Assembly: GCA_038065125.1 (NCBI GenBank) | Contig: JBBTRP010000037.1 | Coordinates: 1 to 24,129, forward strand | Length of the DNA: 24,129 nucleotides | Direction: 5' to 3' | Source of the DNA: JBBTRP01 sp038065125 | GTDB lineage: Bacteria > Patescibacteriota > Patescibacteriia > JACQRZ01 | Part shown: in pieces, positions 6,986 through 13,564 of the stretch | How the letters are laid out: every line of letters begins with the position of its first letter | Position numbering within the stretch: the stretch's first letter is position 1 | Translations under genes and position numbers: made by a program | The notes under the pieces: model-generated | The model's input: only the letters and a program-made list of their open reading frames with translations | Databases searched by the model: none | Told to the model about the DNA's origin: nothing

Positions 6986-7681
6986 TCATCCCCTTGCAAA
7001 CGTAAGGACGATTACCCGCTGCGCGCCACCGTTGATCAGCGCCTCGGCAGCTTCCTGAACAGTCGCGCCGGTGGTGCAGACATCGTCGACGAGAATAATG
7101 GTTTTCGCTTTCAGCGCCGCGGCATCGCGCACTGCAAAAACATCCTCAACGTTTTTCAGTCGCTCCTCGCGGGAGAGCTCCACCTGAGGACGCGTCGGTT
7201 TGGTGCGCGCCAGCACATGCGGCGCACAGAGAAACTCATTTGATTTCGCAAATGCTCGTGCAATATACTCGGCTTGGTTGAATCCGCGCTCCCGCAGCCG
7301 ATGCGAGTGAAGGGGAATGGGCACCACGAGCGAGGTTTTGTCTTTGTTCCCGATTTTTTTCCACAGAGAGCTGATCTCCTCCGCCATGAGTTCTGCGATA
7401 TCTTTGACGGATGCGTATTTCAAGTGAATGACGATTTTTTCAACCAACTCCTGCTTGTAGTCAAACGCCGCCGCCATCTGGGAAATTTTTGTTTTTGCCT
7501 TGCACTCCTGGCAGAGAAAACCGCATACGGTCGGTATGTGGTGACACCATGGACACATCTCGGGGTGGAGGGGTTTCAACGTTTTTCTGCACTCATCGCA
7601 CAACCACACCCCCTCGCGTTTGCACCCAAGGCAGAATTTCGGAAATAGTAGATTGACAAACTGATCCAGAATTTTCTTCAT
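6986..7681 (-). CDS. comF: ComF family phosphoribosyltransferase-like protein
   Basis: This 231-residue protein has the ComF layout. An N-terminal zinc-binding part has paired Cys (17/20, 28/31, 43/46, 57/60) and a C-terminal phosphoribosyltransferase-type fold has the PRPP motif VDDVCTTGAT (198-207). The motif VPIPLHSHRLRERGFNQAE is also diagnostic. ComF proteins help incoming single-stranded DNA during natural transformation in Firmicutes and Proteobacteria; the biochemical role is not settled. The gene starts 20 nt after the stop of the VirB8-like gene and looks like the last gene of the secretion operon. A weak AGGA lies 8 nt before the ATG. It converges with the Mur ligase gene, with 4 nt between the stops. 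Confidence 0.93.
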   Translation of the reverse strand: MKKILDQFVNLLFPKFCLGCKREGVWLCDECRKTLKPLHPEMCPWCHHIPTVCGFLCQECKAKTKISQMAAAFDYKQELVEKIVIHLKYASVKDIAELMAEEISSLWKKIGNKDKTSLVVPIPLHSHRLRERGFNQAEYIARAFAKSNEFLCAPHVLARTKPTRPQVELSREERLKNVEDVFAVRDAAALKAKTIILVDDVCTTGATVQEAAEALINGGAQRVIVLTFARG

Positions 7682-7701
7682 ATATCATATCCTATCTTAA
7701 T

Positions 7702-8355
7702 CTATTGCCACACAGCGCTGTCAACAAGCCAGACCGAGTCTTCCTTCACAAAGCTCAAGACCAAATCCTGGTTATACACCTTAAAATTCGTCGCCGAACC
7801 GATCAGTTCCTTGCGCTGAGTTGCGACGCGAATCTCCGCACGCCCCTTTTTGGTATCTATAAAGGAAACGGTATTGGAAAGAGCCTTGGTGGTCACTCCT
7901 TTATAGAGCGTCGGGGTGGGCTGTTCTTTCGCCGACGAGATGCGCTCGCTCGCCCACTGTCGCATGGACACGCTCATAAAACCCAAGAGATCTGAGAGGT
8001 TCTCGTAATTGCCCTGGTTGGAATAACTCCCAAAACGCTCGGCAAACGGCAAGGCAAAGGAGATGAGGTCGGCGCGTTCCGCGGGACTTGCGTCGCTTGA
8101 GGGCTGTACGGGCGCGACTTTTCGCACCGGAATCTTCTGTTCAGGTACAGGAGCCGATCGATCGACTTCTTTGAAAAATCCGTCCTGCTCCTGGGGAGAT
8201 TCTTGGGGAATGTTCTGCTGGAGGGAGGACGTCTCCTGGTTAGGTTGTCCGGTTTGCTTCTTAAAAAATCGGTACAGCCAAAATCCGGCGGCAAATACTA
8301 CTACGACCGTTACGCCAATGAGCATCGTCAGAATGATTTTGAGTCTCAGTGTCAT
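7702..8355 (-). CDS. VirB8-like bitopic T4SS protein
   Basis: This 217-residue protein has a short basic N-terminus, one membrane segment (about 7-28), a Gln/Pro/Ser-rich linker (about 36-95) and an outer domain of about 120 residues ending in VWLVDSAVWQ. That is the topology of VirB8/TcpC proteins, whose NTF2-like domain forms the inner-membrane scaffold of type IV secretion systems. The domain pattern (helices, then strands ending in 'LVLSFVKEDSVWLVDS') is compatible with NTF2, but sequence alone is not decisive. Position supports it: it starts 3 nt after the virB4 stop and is followed closely by comF. A general lipid-bound or wall-bound adaptor is the alternative. Confidence 0.6.
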   Translation of the reverse strand: MTLRLKIILTMLIGVTVVVVFAAGFWLYRFFKKQTGQPNQETSSLQQNIPQESPQEQDGFFKEVDRSAPVPEQKIPVRKVAPVQPSSDASPAERADLISFALPFAERFGSYSNQGNYENLSDLLGFMSVSMRQWASERISSAKEQPTPTLYKGVTTKALSNTVSFIDTKKGRAEIRVATQRKELIGSATNFKVYNQDLVLSFVKEDSVWLVDSAVWQ

Positions 8356-8358
8356 AGG

Positions 8359-10221
8359 CTATTTTGCGTCTTTATCTTTGGTTGCGTCGTCAAACTCTTT
8401 TTTCGCGCGTTCGATTTCCAATAACTGGCGCGGGTCTGTTGTGATTAGCTGATCTTCGGCATACGACGCCACGACTTTAATCGCGACATGCTTGGAGCCG
8501 GCAAAGAAGATCCCCTCGCCCGGCGCGTTCTCCAAAAGTAGATATTTCTCACCCTCGGTCAGAAGAAATGTTTTCTTGACCAGGTCGATGGAGGCGGGCG
8601 ACTGTTTGAGAAGAATTTGGATGGCGGAGTTCGTCAGAATCGCCTTGCCATACTGCGAGGTCAGAAAATCATTCACGTCCTGCGTGATCGTGGTGACGCC
8701 GAGGTAGTATTTGCGGCAGCGCTTCACCAGCGCGAAGATAAACCGCGCGGAGTCCTCATGCTGCATCAGCCACCACGCCTCGTCGATCACCAAGATTCGG
8801 CGCTTCATTTGCGACCGAACGACATTCCAAATATAGTTGACTATGGCGTAAATGGCAATGGGCCTGAGCTCATCCTCCAGATCTCGGACCGAGAAAACCA
8901 CGAGCTGGTTGCCCATCTCGACATTGGTCGCGTGATTGAGAAGTCCCGAGAAGGTCCCCTCGGTATATTTTTTCAGTTTTTCTGCGAGGGAATTCGCCCC
9001 CTCCATGCCCTCCAAGACGTCGAGAAGGTCTTGCATGATCGGCGGCTCGACAGTCGAGAGGTCTGAGGTCGCAATGATATCTTTTTTCGCGTACGTTTCG
9101 ATCAGCGCGCGATCCATGATCGAGTCCTCTTCTTGAGAAAAGTTGCCGAGCATCAGCCGCAGCAGACCTTTGAGGGTAATGACTGCGCTCCTAAGGATGT
9201 CGGCAGTCGAGGTCTGCTCCCCCACCGGCCGTGGAAGGTCGAACGGATTAATCCGGGACTGTGACGAGAGCGAGATGTTCACATACGTCCCGCCGACCGC
9301 TTCGGAGAGGTGCTGATATTCCCGTTCCGGATCAATAATAATCACATCAACGCCAATCATAAGCGAGCGCAAAACTTCGAGTTTTATGCAATATGACTTT
9401 CCCGCGCCACTCGTTGCGAACACCGTCTCGTTCGCGTTTTGCATAGAGAAACGGTCGAAGAGGATGAGGCTGTTGTTGTGCCGATTGATTCCGTACAGGA
9501 TCCCCGTGTCAGACGTGAGGTCCGAGGAGATAAAGGGAAACGCCGCTGCCGCGGGCGAGGTGTTCATGTTGAAGGCGATCTGGAGCTCGTCGTTACAGAG
9601 CGGCGTGGTTGAGTTGAACCCCTGCTCGGACTGGTAGAAAACGCGTTTAGTGTACACGAGCTTAGTTGCAAACATCCCCTCGATGTCCTCGGTGAGTTTC
9701 TCCAGCTTTTCGACGGTGTCAGCATACAGCGTCATGTACACGGCGACGGAAAAAAAGTGCTCGATTCCCTGCGTGAGGTCGTCACGCAACTTTTCCATGT
9801 CGCGAAGCGCGGTCTCTGCGGCAGGATCGCGTGGCTTGCCCTTTTCCTGTCCGGCAGAAATTGCGGACTCCACGCGGCCGACCTTGTCCCGCAGCTGTTT
9901 GAGGACGATCGGGGTATCGAGCGGCGCAAAGAAGATTGCAATATCAAACGACGCGCTAAAATTTATGATCGGCGCAAACCATCCGACGGATATATAGCGC
10001 GGATACCCCAGCACAAAAAGTGTTCGGGCAAATCGCCCGCCCACGCGCACGTACGAAGACTGCACTTCAAACGCCGCAGGCGCGATAAAGTCGCGGATCG
10101 TCGCAAGGCCGCGCCGATACGCGCGCTCCTCTTCAATGACATGTTTTGACTCGGAGAGTTTCTTACTTTCCGCATCGTCGACCGCACGTTTTCCGGTTGT
10201 ATGAACTGGTTTGAAAGCCAT
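8359..10221 (-). CDS. virB4: VirB4-family T4SS ATPase
   Basis: The 620-residue VirB4/TraC-type ATPase powers substrate or pilus subunit movement at the inner membrane. The N-terminal part (about 30-250) carries the VirB4 domain. The P-loop is ATSGAGKSY (about 269-277), followed by DPEREY and the INPFDLP motif. Walker B is ILVIDEAWWLM (about 476-486), and QDVNDFL and the Gln-rich sensor follow. It lacks an N-terminal extension found in longer VirB4 proteins; that part may be the separate TraC-like protein encoded upstream. The spacer before its ATG is unusually long (143 nt) and has its own palindrome and a possible -10 box, in contrast to the 3-nt gap to the next gene. No Shine-Dalgarno site is seen. 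Confidence 0.95.
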   Translation of the reverse strand: MAFKPVHTTGKRAVDDAESKKLSESKHVIEEERAYRRGLATIRDFIAPAAFEVQSSYVRVGGRFARTLFVLGYPRYISVGWFAPIINFSASFDIAIFFAPLDTPIVLKQLRDKVGRVESAISAGQEKGKPRDPAAETALRDMEKLRDDLTQGIEHFFSVAVYMTLYADTVEKLEKLTEDIEGMFATKLVYTKRVFYQSEQGFNSTTPLCNDELQIAFNMNTSPAAAAFPFISSDLTSDTGILYGINRHNNSLILFDRFSMQNANETVFATSGAGKSYCIKLEVLRSLMIGVDVIIIDPEREYQHLSEAVGGTYVNISLSSQSRINPFDLPRPVGEQTSTADILRSAVITLKGLLRLMLGNFSQEEDSIMDRALIETYAKKDIIATSDLSTVEPPIMQDLLDVLEGMEGANSLAEKLKKYTEGTFSGLLNHATNVEMGNQLVVFSVRDLEDELRPIAIYAIVNYIWNVVRSQMKRRILVIDEAWWLMQHEDSARFIFALVKRCRKYYLGVTTITQDVNDFLTSQYGKAILTNSAIQILLKQSPASIDLVKKTFLLTEGEKYLLLENAPGEGIFFAGSKHVAIKVVASYAEDQLITTDPRQLLEIERAKKEFDDATKDKDAK

Positions 10222-10223
10222 GA

Positions 10224-10293
10224 AATAACAGAACTCAAAACTTAGATCTCAAATGTCAAAACCATAACGCAAAATCTTCAATCTATCTCTTAC
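10224..10293. repeat. Degenerate heptanucleotide tract before virB4
   Basis: About ten 7-nt units with a recurring TCAAA core (for example GATCTCA then AATGTCA). The core ATCTCAAATGTCA (10246-10258) returns inverted, with one mismatch, at 11876-11888, on the other side of the two-gene island. Confidence 0.6.
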
Positions 10294-10309
10294 CTTTAAG
10301 GTAAGTATA
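10289..10309 (-). promoter_or_regulatory. Perfect palindrome next to a -10 box upstream of virB4
   Basis: CTTACCTT-T-AAGGTAAG (10289-10305) is a perfect 8+1+8 inverted repeat. On the minus strand TATACT (10304-10309) overlaps its edge, so it would sit directly downstream of a -10 box, a common operator position. The -35 region is AT-rich without a clear match. Confidence 0.45.
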
Positions 10310-10364
10310 CTTGATTTAATAAATAAATCTTTAATAAAGTAACTTATCTGTGATGAAGCTTTCA

Positions 10365-10895
10365 TTACCACCGCTGCGGAAGAAGGTCTGAACATTTTGT
10401 GAAGGTATCCGCCGATACGAGATCGTGATGTTTGCGCATGATATAGGGAAGGCTTCTTATGCGCGCGCCGGGATAGATACCTACTATTTTTCCATCTTTG
10501 TCAGCTACCGTGATGATCTTTTCCTTGTCAATATTCATGCCTGCATCGCGAAGACCGTAATCAACAACCTCACCGATATCTTTATAGCCGGAAATCCACC
10601 CGCCGAGACATTCCACGAAATATGCTCCGATGCCGCACGATGCTCCGATACACATATTTTCATCACCGAGGGAATACACATAGAATTCTGAGCCTTCGGG
10701 CACTCGATCATCTGGCGGTGCCCAACCAGTTGAATCACCTGCTTTCTCCGCTGCAGACATGCCAAGTGTAATCGTTTTATATTTCTTAACTCCAAAGGGA
10801 TACTGATGCCACGCGATTGCACCGCCAATAATTACTATCAAAATAATGAAAATGAATGCCTTTGCATATAAGGAGATCTGAACACGCATACTCAA
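10365..10895 (-). CDS. Membrane-anchored extracytoplasmic protein, partner of the upstream L,D-transpeptidase-like gene
   Basis: I do not recognise a family. The 176-residue protein has one membrane segment (about 11-30, FIFIILIVIIGGAIAW) followed by a soluble outer domain with four Cys (in ENMCIGASCG, FVECLGG and FTKCSD) that could form disulfides. The TTG at 10895 is the likely start: GGAGG lies 7 nt upstream and TTG overlaps the TGA of the previous gene (TTGA), so the two genes are translationally coupled. An ATG two codons later (10889) is the alternative. One-gene coupling to a wall-acting enzyme and an outward-facing anchored domain fit an immunity or inhibitor protein, but this is inference. 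The gene pair is visibly more AT-rich than the flanking secretion genes. Confidence 0.6.
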   Translation of the reverse strand: MSMRVQISLYAKAFIFIILIVIIGGAIAWHQYPFGVKKYKTITLGMSAAEKAGDSTGWAPPDDRVPEGSEFYVYSLGDENMCIGASCGIGAYFVECLGGWISGYKDIGEVVDYGLRDAGMNIDKEKIITVADKDGKIVGIYPGARIRSLPYIMRKHHDLVSADTFTKCSDLLPQRW

Positions 10896-11860
10896 TCGAC
10901 AACCTCCAAAATACCGACGCTTGCGAAATCGCCCTTTCGAGCTTTAATGAGCGTACTATAAATCTCCATCCAGCGTTTTTTTTCAATGATGGTAATACAT
11001 CCAAGTGATCTACTCCCCGTATGCAAATATCGTTCACCGCCATGTCCTATCTTAAACCATGTTTTTGCTCGTTTTGCTTCTGGATATCGAGCACCGCCAG
11101 GATGCGCATAATCAGGCATCTCAATATCATAAAATCCATTTTCCCATTTTGCATCTGGATAATCTGTTGTTTTGTACTTTTTTCCATTTAGGAAGAACAA
11201 TTTTTTCGAAACTGAATATTGGGCTTGAATGAGAGGTTCAAGATGAATATTGGCTAAAAATTGTGACGAACCGTCATCATTCAATTTCACAGAAGCCCGC
11301 ATACCGCGATATGAACCCTCAAGAATGGTAAAGTATTCTCGTTTCCCGTCAGCACGATCAATTTTCACTTCAAGAAAAGCTGGCAACTCAATAACTGACT
11401 TTGTATCTTCTCGAACCACTCTCAACCAACCATCTCCCTCATCAGGAATAGAGCGAAGAGGATCTGAAACTGATGCTTCTACCGTAAGTGTAAAAAGCGC
11501 GGTTTTTTTGCCCCATTGTTTGCCAAAGATTGAACGAGCTTCCTTAAGTTTAACATCAAAAGCAAAACGCTGCGGTTTTTTAAGCCTCGTATCAACACGA
11601 ATCGTGCCTTGCGCACTTCCTTGATCATTGAATAGTATGTCTTTTTCAATGACCGTGATATGCACGATCGTTTTGAAAATCTTTTGATCGGTTTCAAAAC
11701 TGCCGATATCCTGCCCTAGTGCTACTGACGTACCTGCTTTGATTTTTCTATCTATCCTTAAAGGTTTCCCGAGTATTTCTAATTCAATACGGATATCATC
11801 GCCTATTGCATTGCCTGAATATCGGGCATTCACTAGTTTTACGATAATAGCTTTGAGCAT
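10892..11860 (-). CDS. L,D-transpeptidase (YkuD/Tlde1)-like protein with N-terminal beta-rich domain, no signal peptide
   Basis: In this 322-residue protein the C-terminal part has IGHGGERYLHTGSRSLGCI, with H273, H280 and C288. His followed by S-x-G-C is the active-site signature of YkuD-type L,D-transpeptidases and of related peptidoglycan-cutting toxins (Tlde1/DUF2778). These enzymes exchange or cut peptide stems in the wall. The N-terminal third (from MLKAIIVKLVNARYSG) is beta-rich and C2-like, and the middle (about 95-230) is also beta-rich. There is no signal peptide or membrane segment, although the target would lie outside the membrane. It is the first gene of a coupled pair placed between the traC-like gene and virB4. 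Delivery through the secretion system is a plausible inference. A housekeeping wall enzyme exported by an unknown route is the alternative. Confidence 0.65.
   Translation of the reverse strand: MLKAIIVKLVNARYSGNAIGDDIRIELEILGKPLRIDRKIKAGTSVALGQDIGSFETDQKIFKTIVHITVIEKDILFNDQGSAQGTIRVDTRLKKPQRFAFDVKLKEARSIFGKQWGKKTALFTLTVEASVSDPLRSIPDEGDGWLRVVREDTKSVIELPAFLEVKIDRADGKREYFTILEGSYRGMRASVKLNDDGSSQFLANIHLEPLIQAQYSVSKKLFFLNGKKYKTTDYPDAKWENGFYDIEMPDYAHPGGARYPEAKRAKTWFKIGHGGERYLHTGSRSLGCITIIEKKRWMEIYSTLIKARKGDFASVGILEVVD
10893..10907 (-). promoter_or_regulatory. Shine-Dalgarno site selecting a TTG start
   Basis: On the minus strand GGAGG (10903-10907) is followed by 7 nt and TTG (10895-10893). The ATG at 10889 would be 13 nt away, too far for good pairing. 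This is the clearest ribosome binding site in the window. Confidence 0.6.
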
Positions 11861-11861
11861 A

Positions 11862-11917
11862 GTGTCAGAACTAAGTGAAATTTGAGATTTTTTCAGGTTT
11901 CACGTTTCAAGACTCAG
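11862..11917. repeat. Heptanucleotide tract between the traC-like gene and the island
   Basis: Eight 7-nt units, most clearly GTTTCAC followed by GTTTCAA. The last six codons and stop of the traC-like gene lie in it. It borders the two-gene island on the side opposite the tract at 10224-10293. Confidence 0.75.
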
Positions 11918-12601
11918 CTTATCTGTTTCAGCGAGTTTCTGTTGGGGCGAGGTTTCGGGGTTGTAGAGATTATAGAAGATCTCCATGAGGCTTTGGGTGT
12001 CCACACGCACCGCGTTGAGGCCCATTCCCGTCAGCGCACCCGAGACGTTGTCCGCGCGCTGGTCAAGGAAGTGTTTGCGGCGCAAAAACTGCTCCCGTTT
12101 GAGGGAGATTTCAGCAGATGCAGAAAAGAGCGCCCCGAGCTGTTTGAAAAACCCACGACCGGTATCGGCAACCGGATCGTAGGGAATGACGACATAAAAC
12201 CGCTTGTCCATAATCTGTCCGATCTGGACAAGTTCGGAGATAAACTGGCGGTAGTCGGCAATCTGAATGCGCAAGAGATCATTCTCCTGGGTCTGCTCGA
12301 TTTTTTCGAGCCGCTCCAAATATTTTGAAATATCAAACGCGCGCGACTGCACCACGACCTGCAGCGGAAAATCGAAGGTGTTCAAAAGCTGCATATACGC
12401 CTGAACGATCCCCTGCTGCTCGTCATCGGACTTGAGGAAAAAATTCAGTGATGAGACCAGAAGAACCGCGCGCAGCGTTCCGTCCTTCATGATGACGGTG
12501 TCATTGCGGAACTCGGAAATCTCGATGTACTTCTGGGTCGAGGGCGTTCCCTTTGTCGCTTTAGGCGCGTGTGCTTCTGCGGTTGTTTTTTTCTTTGCCA
12601 T
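11900..12601 (-). CDS. TraC-like N-terminal component of the T4SS ATPase
   Basis: This 233-residue protein has a basic, Ala/Lys-rich N-terminus, then 'IEISEFRNDTVIMKDGTLRAVLLVSSLNFFLKS', a typical start of the N-terminal domain of TraC/VirB4 proteins, and 'MDKRFYVVIPYD', typical of the following part. There is no P-loop. In Patescibacteria this domain is often a separate gene directly upstream of virB4, and together they would make a full TraC/VirB4. Here it starts 8 nt after the prgI stop, but the two-gene island separates it from virB4. The C-terminal residues (LSLET) are encoded by a heptanucleotide repeat, so the original 3' end may have been replaced. No Shine-Dalgarno site is evident. 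Confidence 0.8.
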   Translation of the reverse strand: MAKKKTTAEAHAPKATKGTPSTQKYIEISEFRNDTVIMKDGTLRAVLLVSSLNFFLKSDDEQQGIVQAYMQLLNTFDFPLQVVVQSRAFDISKYLERLEKIEQTQENDLLRIQIADYRQFISELVQIGQIMDKRFYVVIPYDPVADTGRGFFKQLGALFSASAEISLKREQFLRRKHFLDQRADNVSGALTGMGLNAVRVDTQSLMEIFYNLYNPETSPQQKLAETDKLSLET

Positions 12602-12609
12602 TGCAGTGA

Positions 12610-13077
12610 TTAAAAAAGCTCTTCCCCCTTTTCGTTTTGTCCCATGTACGCTCCGCCCGTATCCACGATCAGCGCGAGAGTGGAGAGTTTTCGTCCGGCA
12701 AGGTGCGGATGATCGGGGATGGGCGCGTCTCCTTCATCGATATCATCGATTGCGGGTTTTGTCTTTCCGTGGAAGAAAGAAAATCCACCCATATCGATCG
12801 TTCGGCGCCATACGCGCAACGAGGGTTTCTTGAGTGTCTGAATGATATGGAGGATGAAAAAATGAAATGGCTGTCCGTTGACCTTGAGGAACCCGAAAAT
12901 AAAGGTGCCGCCGCCGATCGGAACACAGGAAACGATAAACACAGAAAAGTCCGCGATCTTGTACACAAGAAACAAAATAATCGCGGCCACAAACATAATC
13001 ACAAACTGCCGCACCGTAATCGGCCCGAGAATCTTGTCTTCACTCTCAATGAATTGGGGAACGGTTACTTGGTCCAT
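12610..13077 (-). CDS. prgI: PrgI family T4SS membrane protein
   Basis: The 155-residue protein begins MDQVTVPQFIESEDKILGP and continues ITVRQF, the PrgI family signature (VP.FI..EDKI.GP.T.RQ). Two membrane segments follow (about 24-41 and 46-64), then a short cytoplasmic part rich in aromatic and basic residues and a charged tail with DDIDEGDAPIPDHPH. PrgI is a VirB3-like partner of VirB4 in Gram-positive-type conjugation systems; its gene normally lies directly before the ATPase gene, as here with the TraC-like gene 8 nt downstream. Its 5' spacer contains one inverted repeat of the four-helix-bundle island. Confidence 0.93.
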   Translation of the reverse strand: MDQVTVPQFIESEDKILGPITVRQFVIMFVAAIILFLVYKIADFSVFIVSCVPIGGGTFIFGFLKVNGQPFHFFILHIIQTLKKPSLRVWRRTIDMGGFSFFHGKTKPAIDDIDEGDAPIPDHPHLAGRKLSTLALIVDTGGAYMGQNEKGEELF

Positions 13078-13083
13078 ACTGGA

Positions 13084-13118
13084 AAATCACAAATCACAAT
13101 ATCCAAATCTCAAATAAA
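13084..13118. repeat. Inverted repeat, left end of the four-helix-bundle island
   Basis: Five 7-nt units (AAATCAC twice, AATATCC, AAATCTC, AAATAAA). It matches the reverse complement of 13526-13560 at 31 of 35 positions. Confidence 0.9.
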
Positions 13119-13143
13119 CCACCAATACCGAAATGGAGTAAAA

Positions 13144-13512
13144 CTATACTTTAATGATAGCACTTTTTAGGCTTTTCTCTAAAATACTGCTTAAAATTTT
13201 CTTCAGCTGCATCGCTTCGTCCAGAAGAGTATTCCCCTTCTCGTCAATTCCGGAATTTGACTCGATTATGAGGCGCAGCCAGTAACAAGTCTCCTTCGCT
13301 TCTTTTCTCGATATCTTAATCCGCATCAAAAAATCTTTCTTACTCAGAGCCTCATTTGCTTCAATATAATTTGCCCCAACGGAGCCCGAGGATCGAATAA
13401 GTTGATGTATATGTTCTTGAGTTGCAATATTTTTTCGTAAACCATTACAGAAGAAAACTACATCTTTCGCAAATTGAAATGTTCTTTCTTCAAGATCAAA
13501 AAGTTTCGACAT
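13144..13512 (-). CDS. Four-helix-bundle protein (S23/Avd-like, TIGR02436 type)
   Basis: The 122-residue, all-helical protein has the diagnostic stretch 'LIRSSGSVGANYIEAN', followed by 'FLMRIKISRKEAKETCYWLRLI'. This family was first seen as an intervening-sequence protein in 23S rRNA genes, and its relative Avd is the accessory protein of diversity-generating retroelements. In Patescibacteria it often occurs as lone genes, and the function is unknown; nucleic-acid binding is likely. No reverse transcriptase or variable repeat lies in this window, so a retroelement role is not supported here. The gene interrupts the secretion operon and is bracketed by 35-bp inverted repeats; its base composition is clearly more AT-rich than the neighbours. 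It is a candidate small mobile cassette. Confidence 0.93.
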   Translation of the reverse strand: MSKLFDLEERTFQFAKDVVFFCNGLRKNIATQEHIHQLIRSSGSVGANYIEANEALSKKDFLMRIKISRKEAKETCYWLRLIIESNSGIDEKGNTLLDEAMQLKKILSSILEKSLKSAIIKV

Positions 13513-13525
13513 TTGAAAATTGTAG

Positions 13526-13560
13526 TTTATTTGGGATTTGGATATTGTAATTTGGAATTT
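13526..13560. repeat. Inverted repeat, right end of the four-helix-bundle island
   Basis: The reverse complement of the repeat at 13084-13118, 31 of 35 identical, with the five heptamer units in the same order. It begins 14 nt upstream of the four-helix-bundle ATG. No target-site duplication is evident outside the pair. Confidence 0.9.
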
Positions 13561-13564
13561 TTTG

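Noticed and set aside
10365..11860. Insertion sequence between the traC-like gene and virB4
   Set aside because: Neither gene resembles a transposase, and the flanking tracts share only a 13-nt inverted core with one mismatch.
13144..13512. Diversity-generating retroelement (four-helix-bundle protein as Avd)
   Set aside because: No reverse transcriptase, template repeat or variable repeat pair is visible in the window; the lone gene belongs to the wider S23 family.
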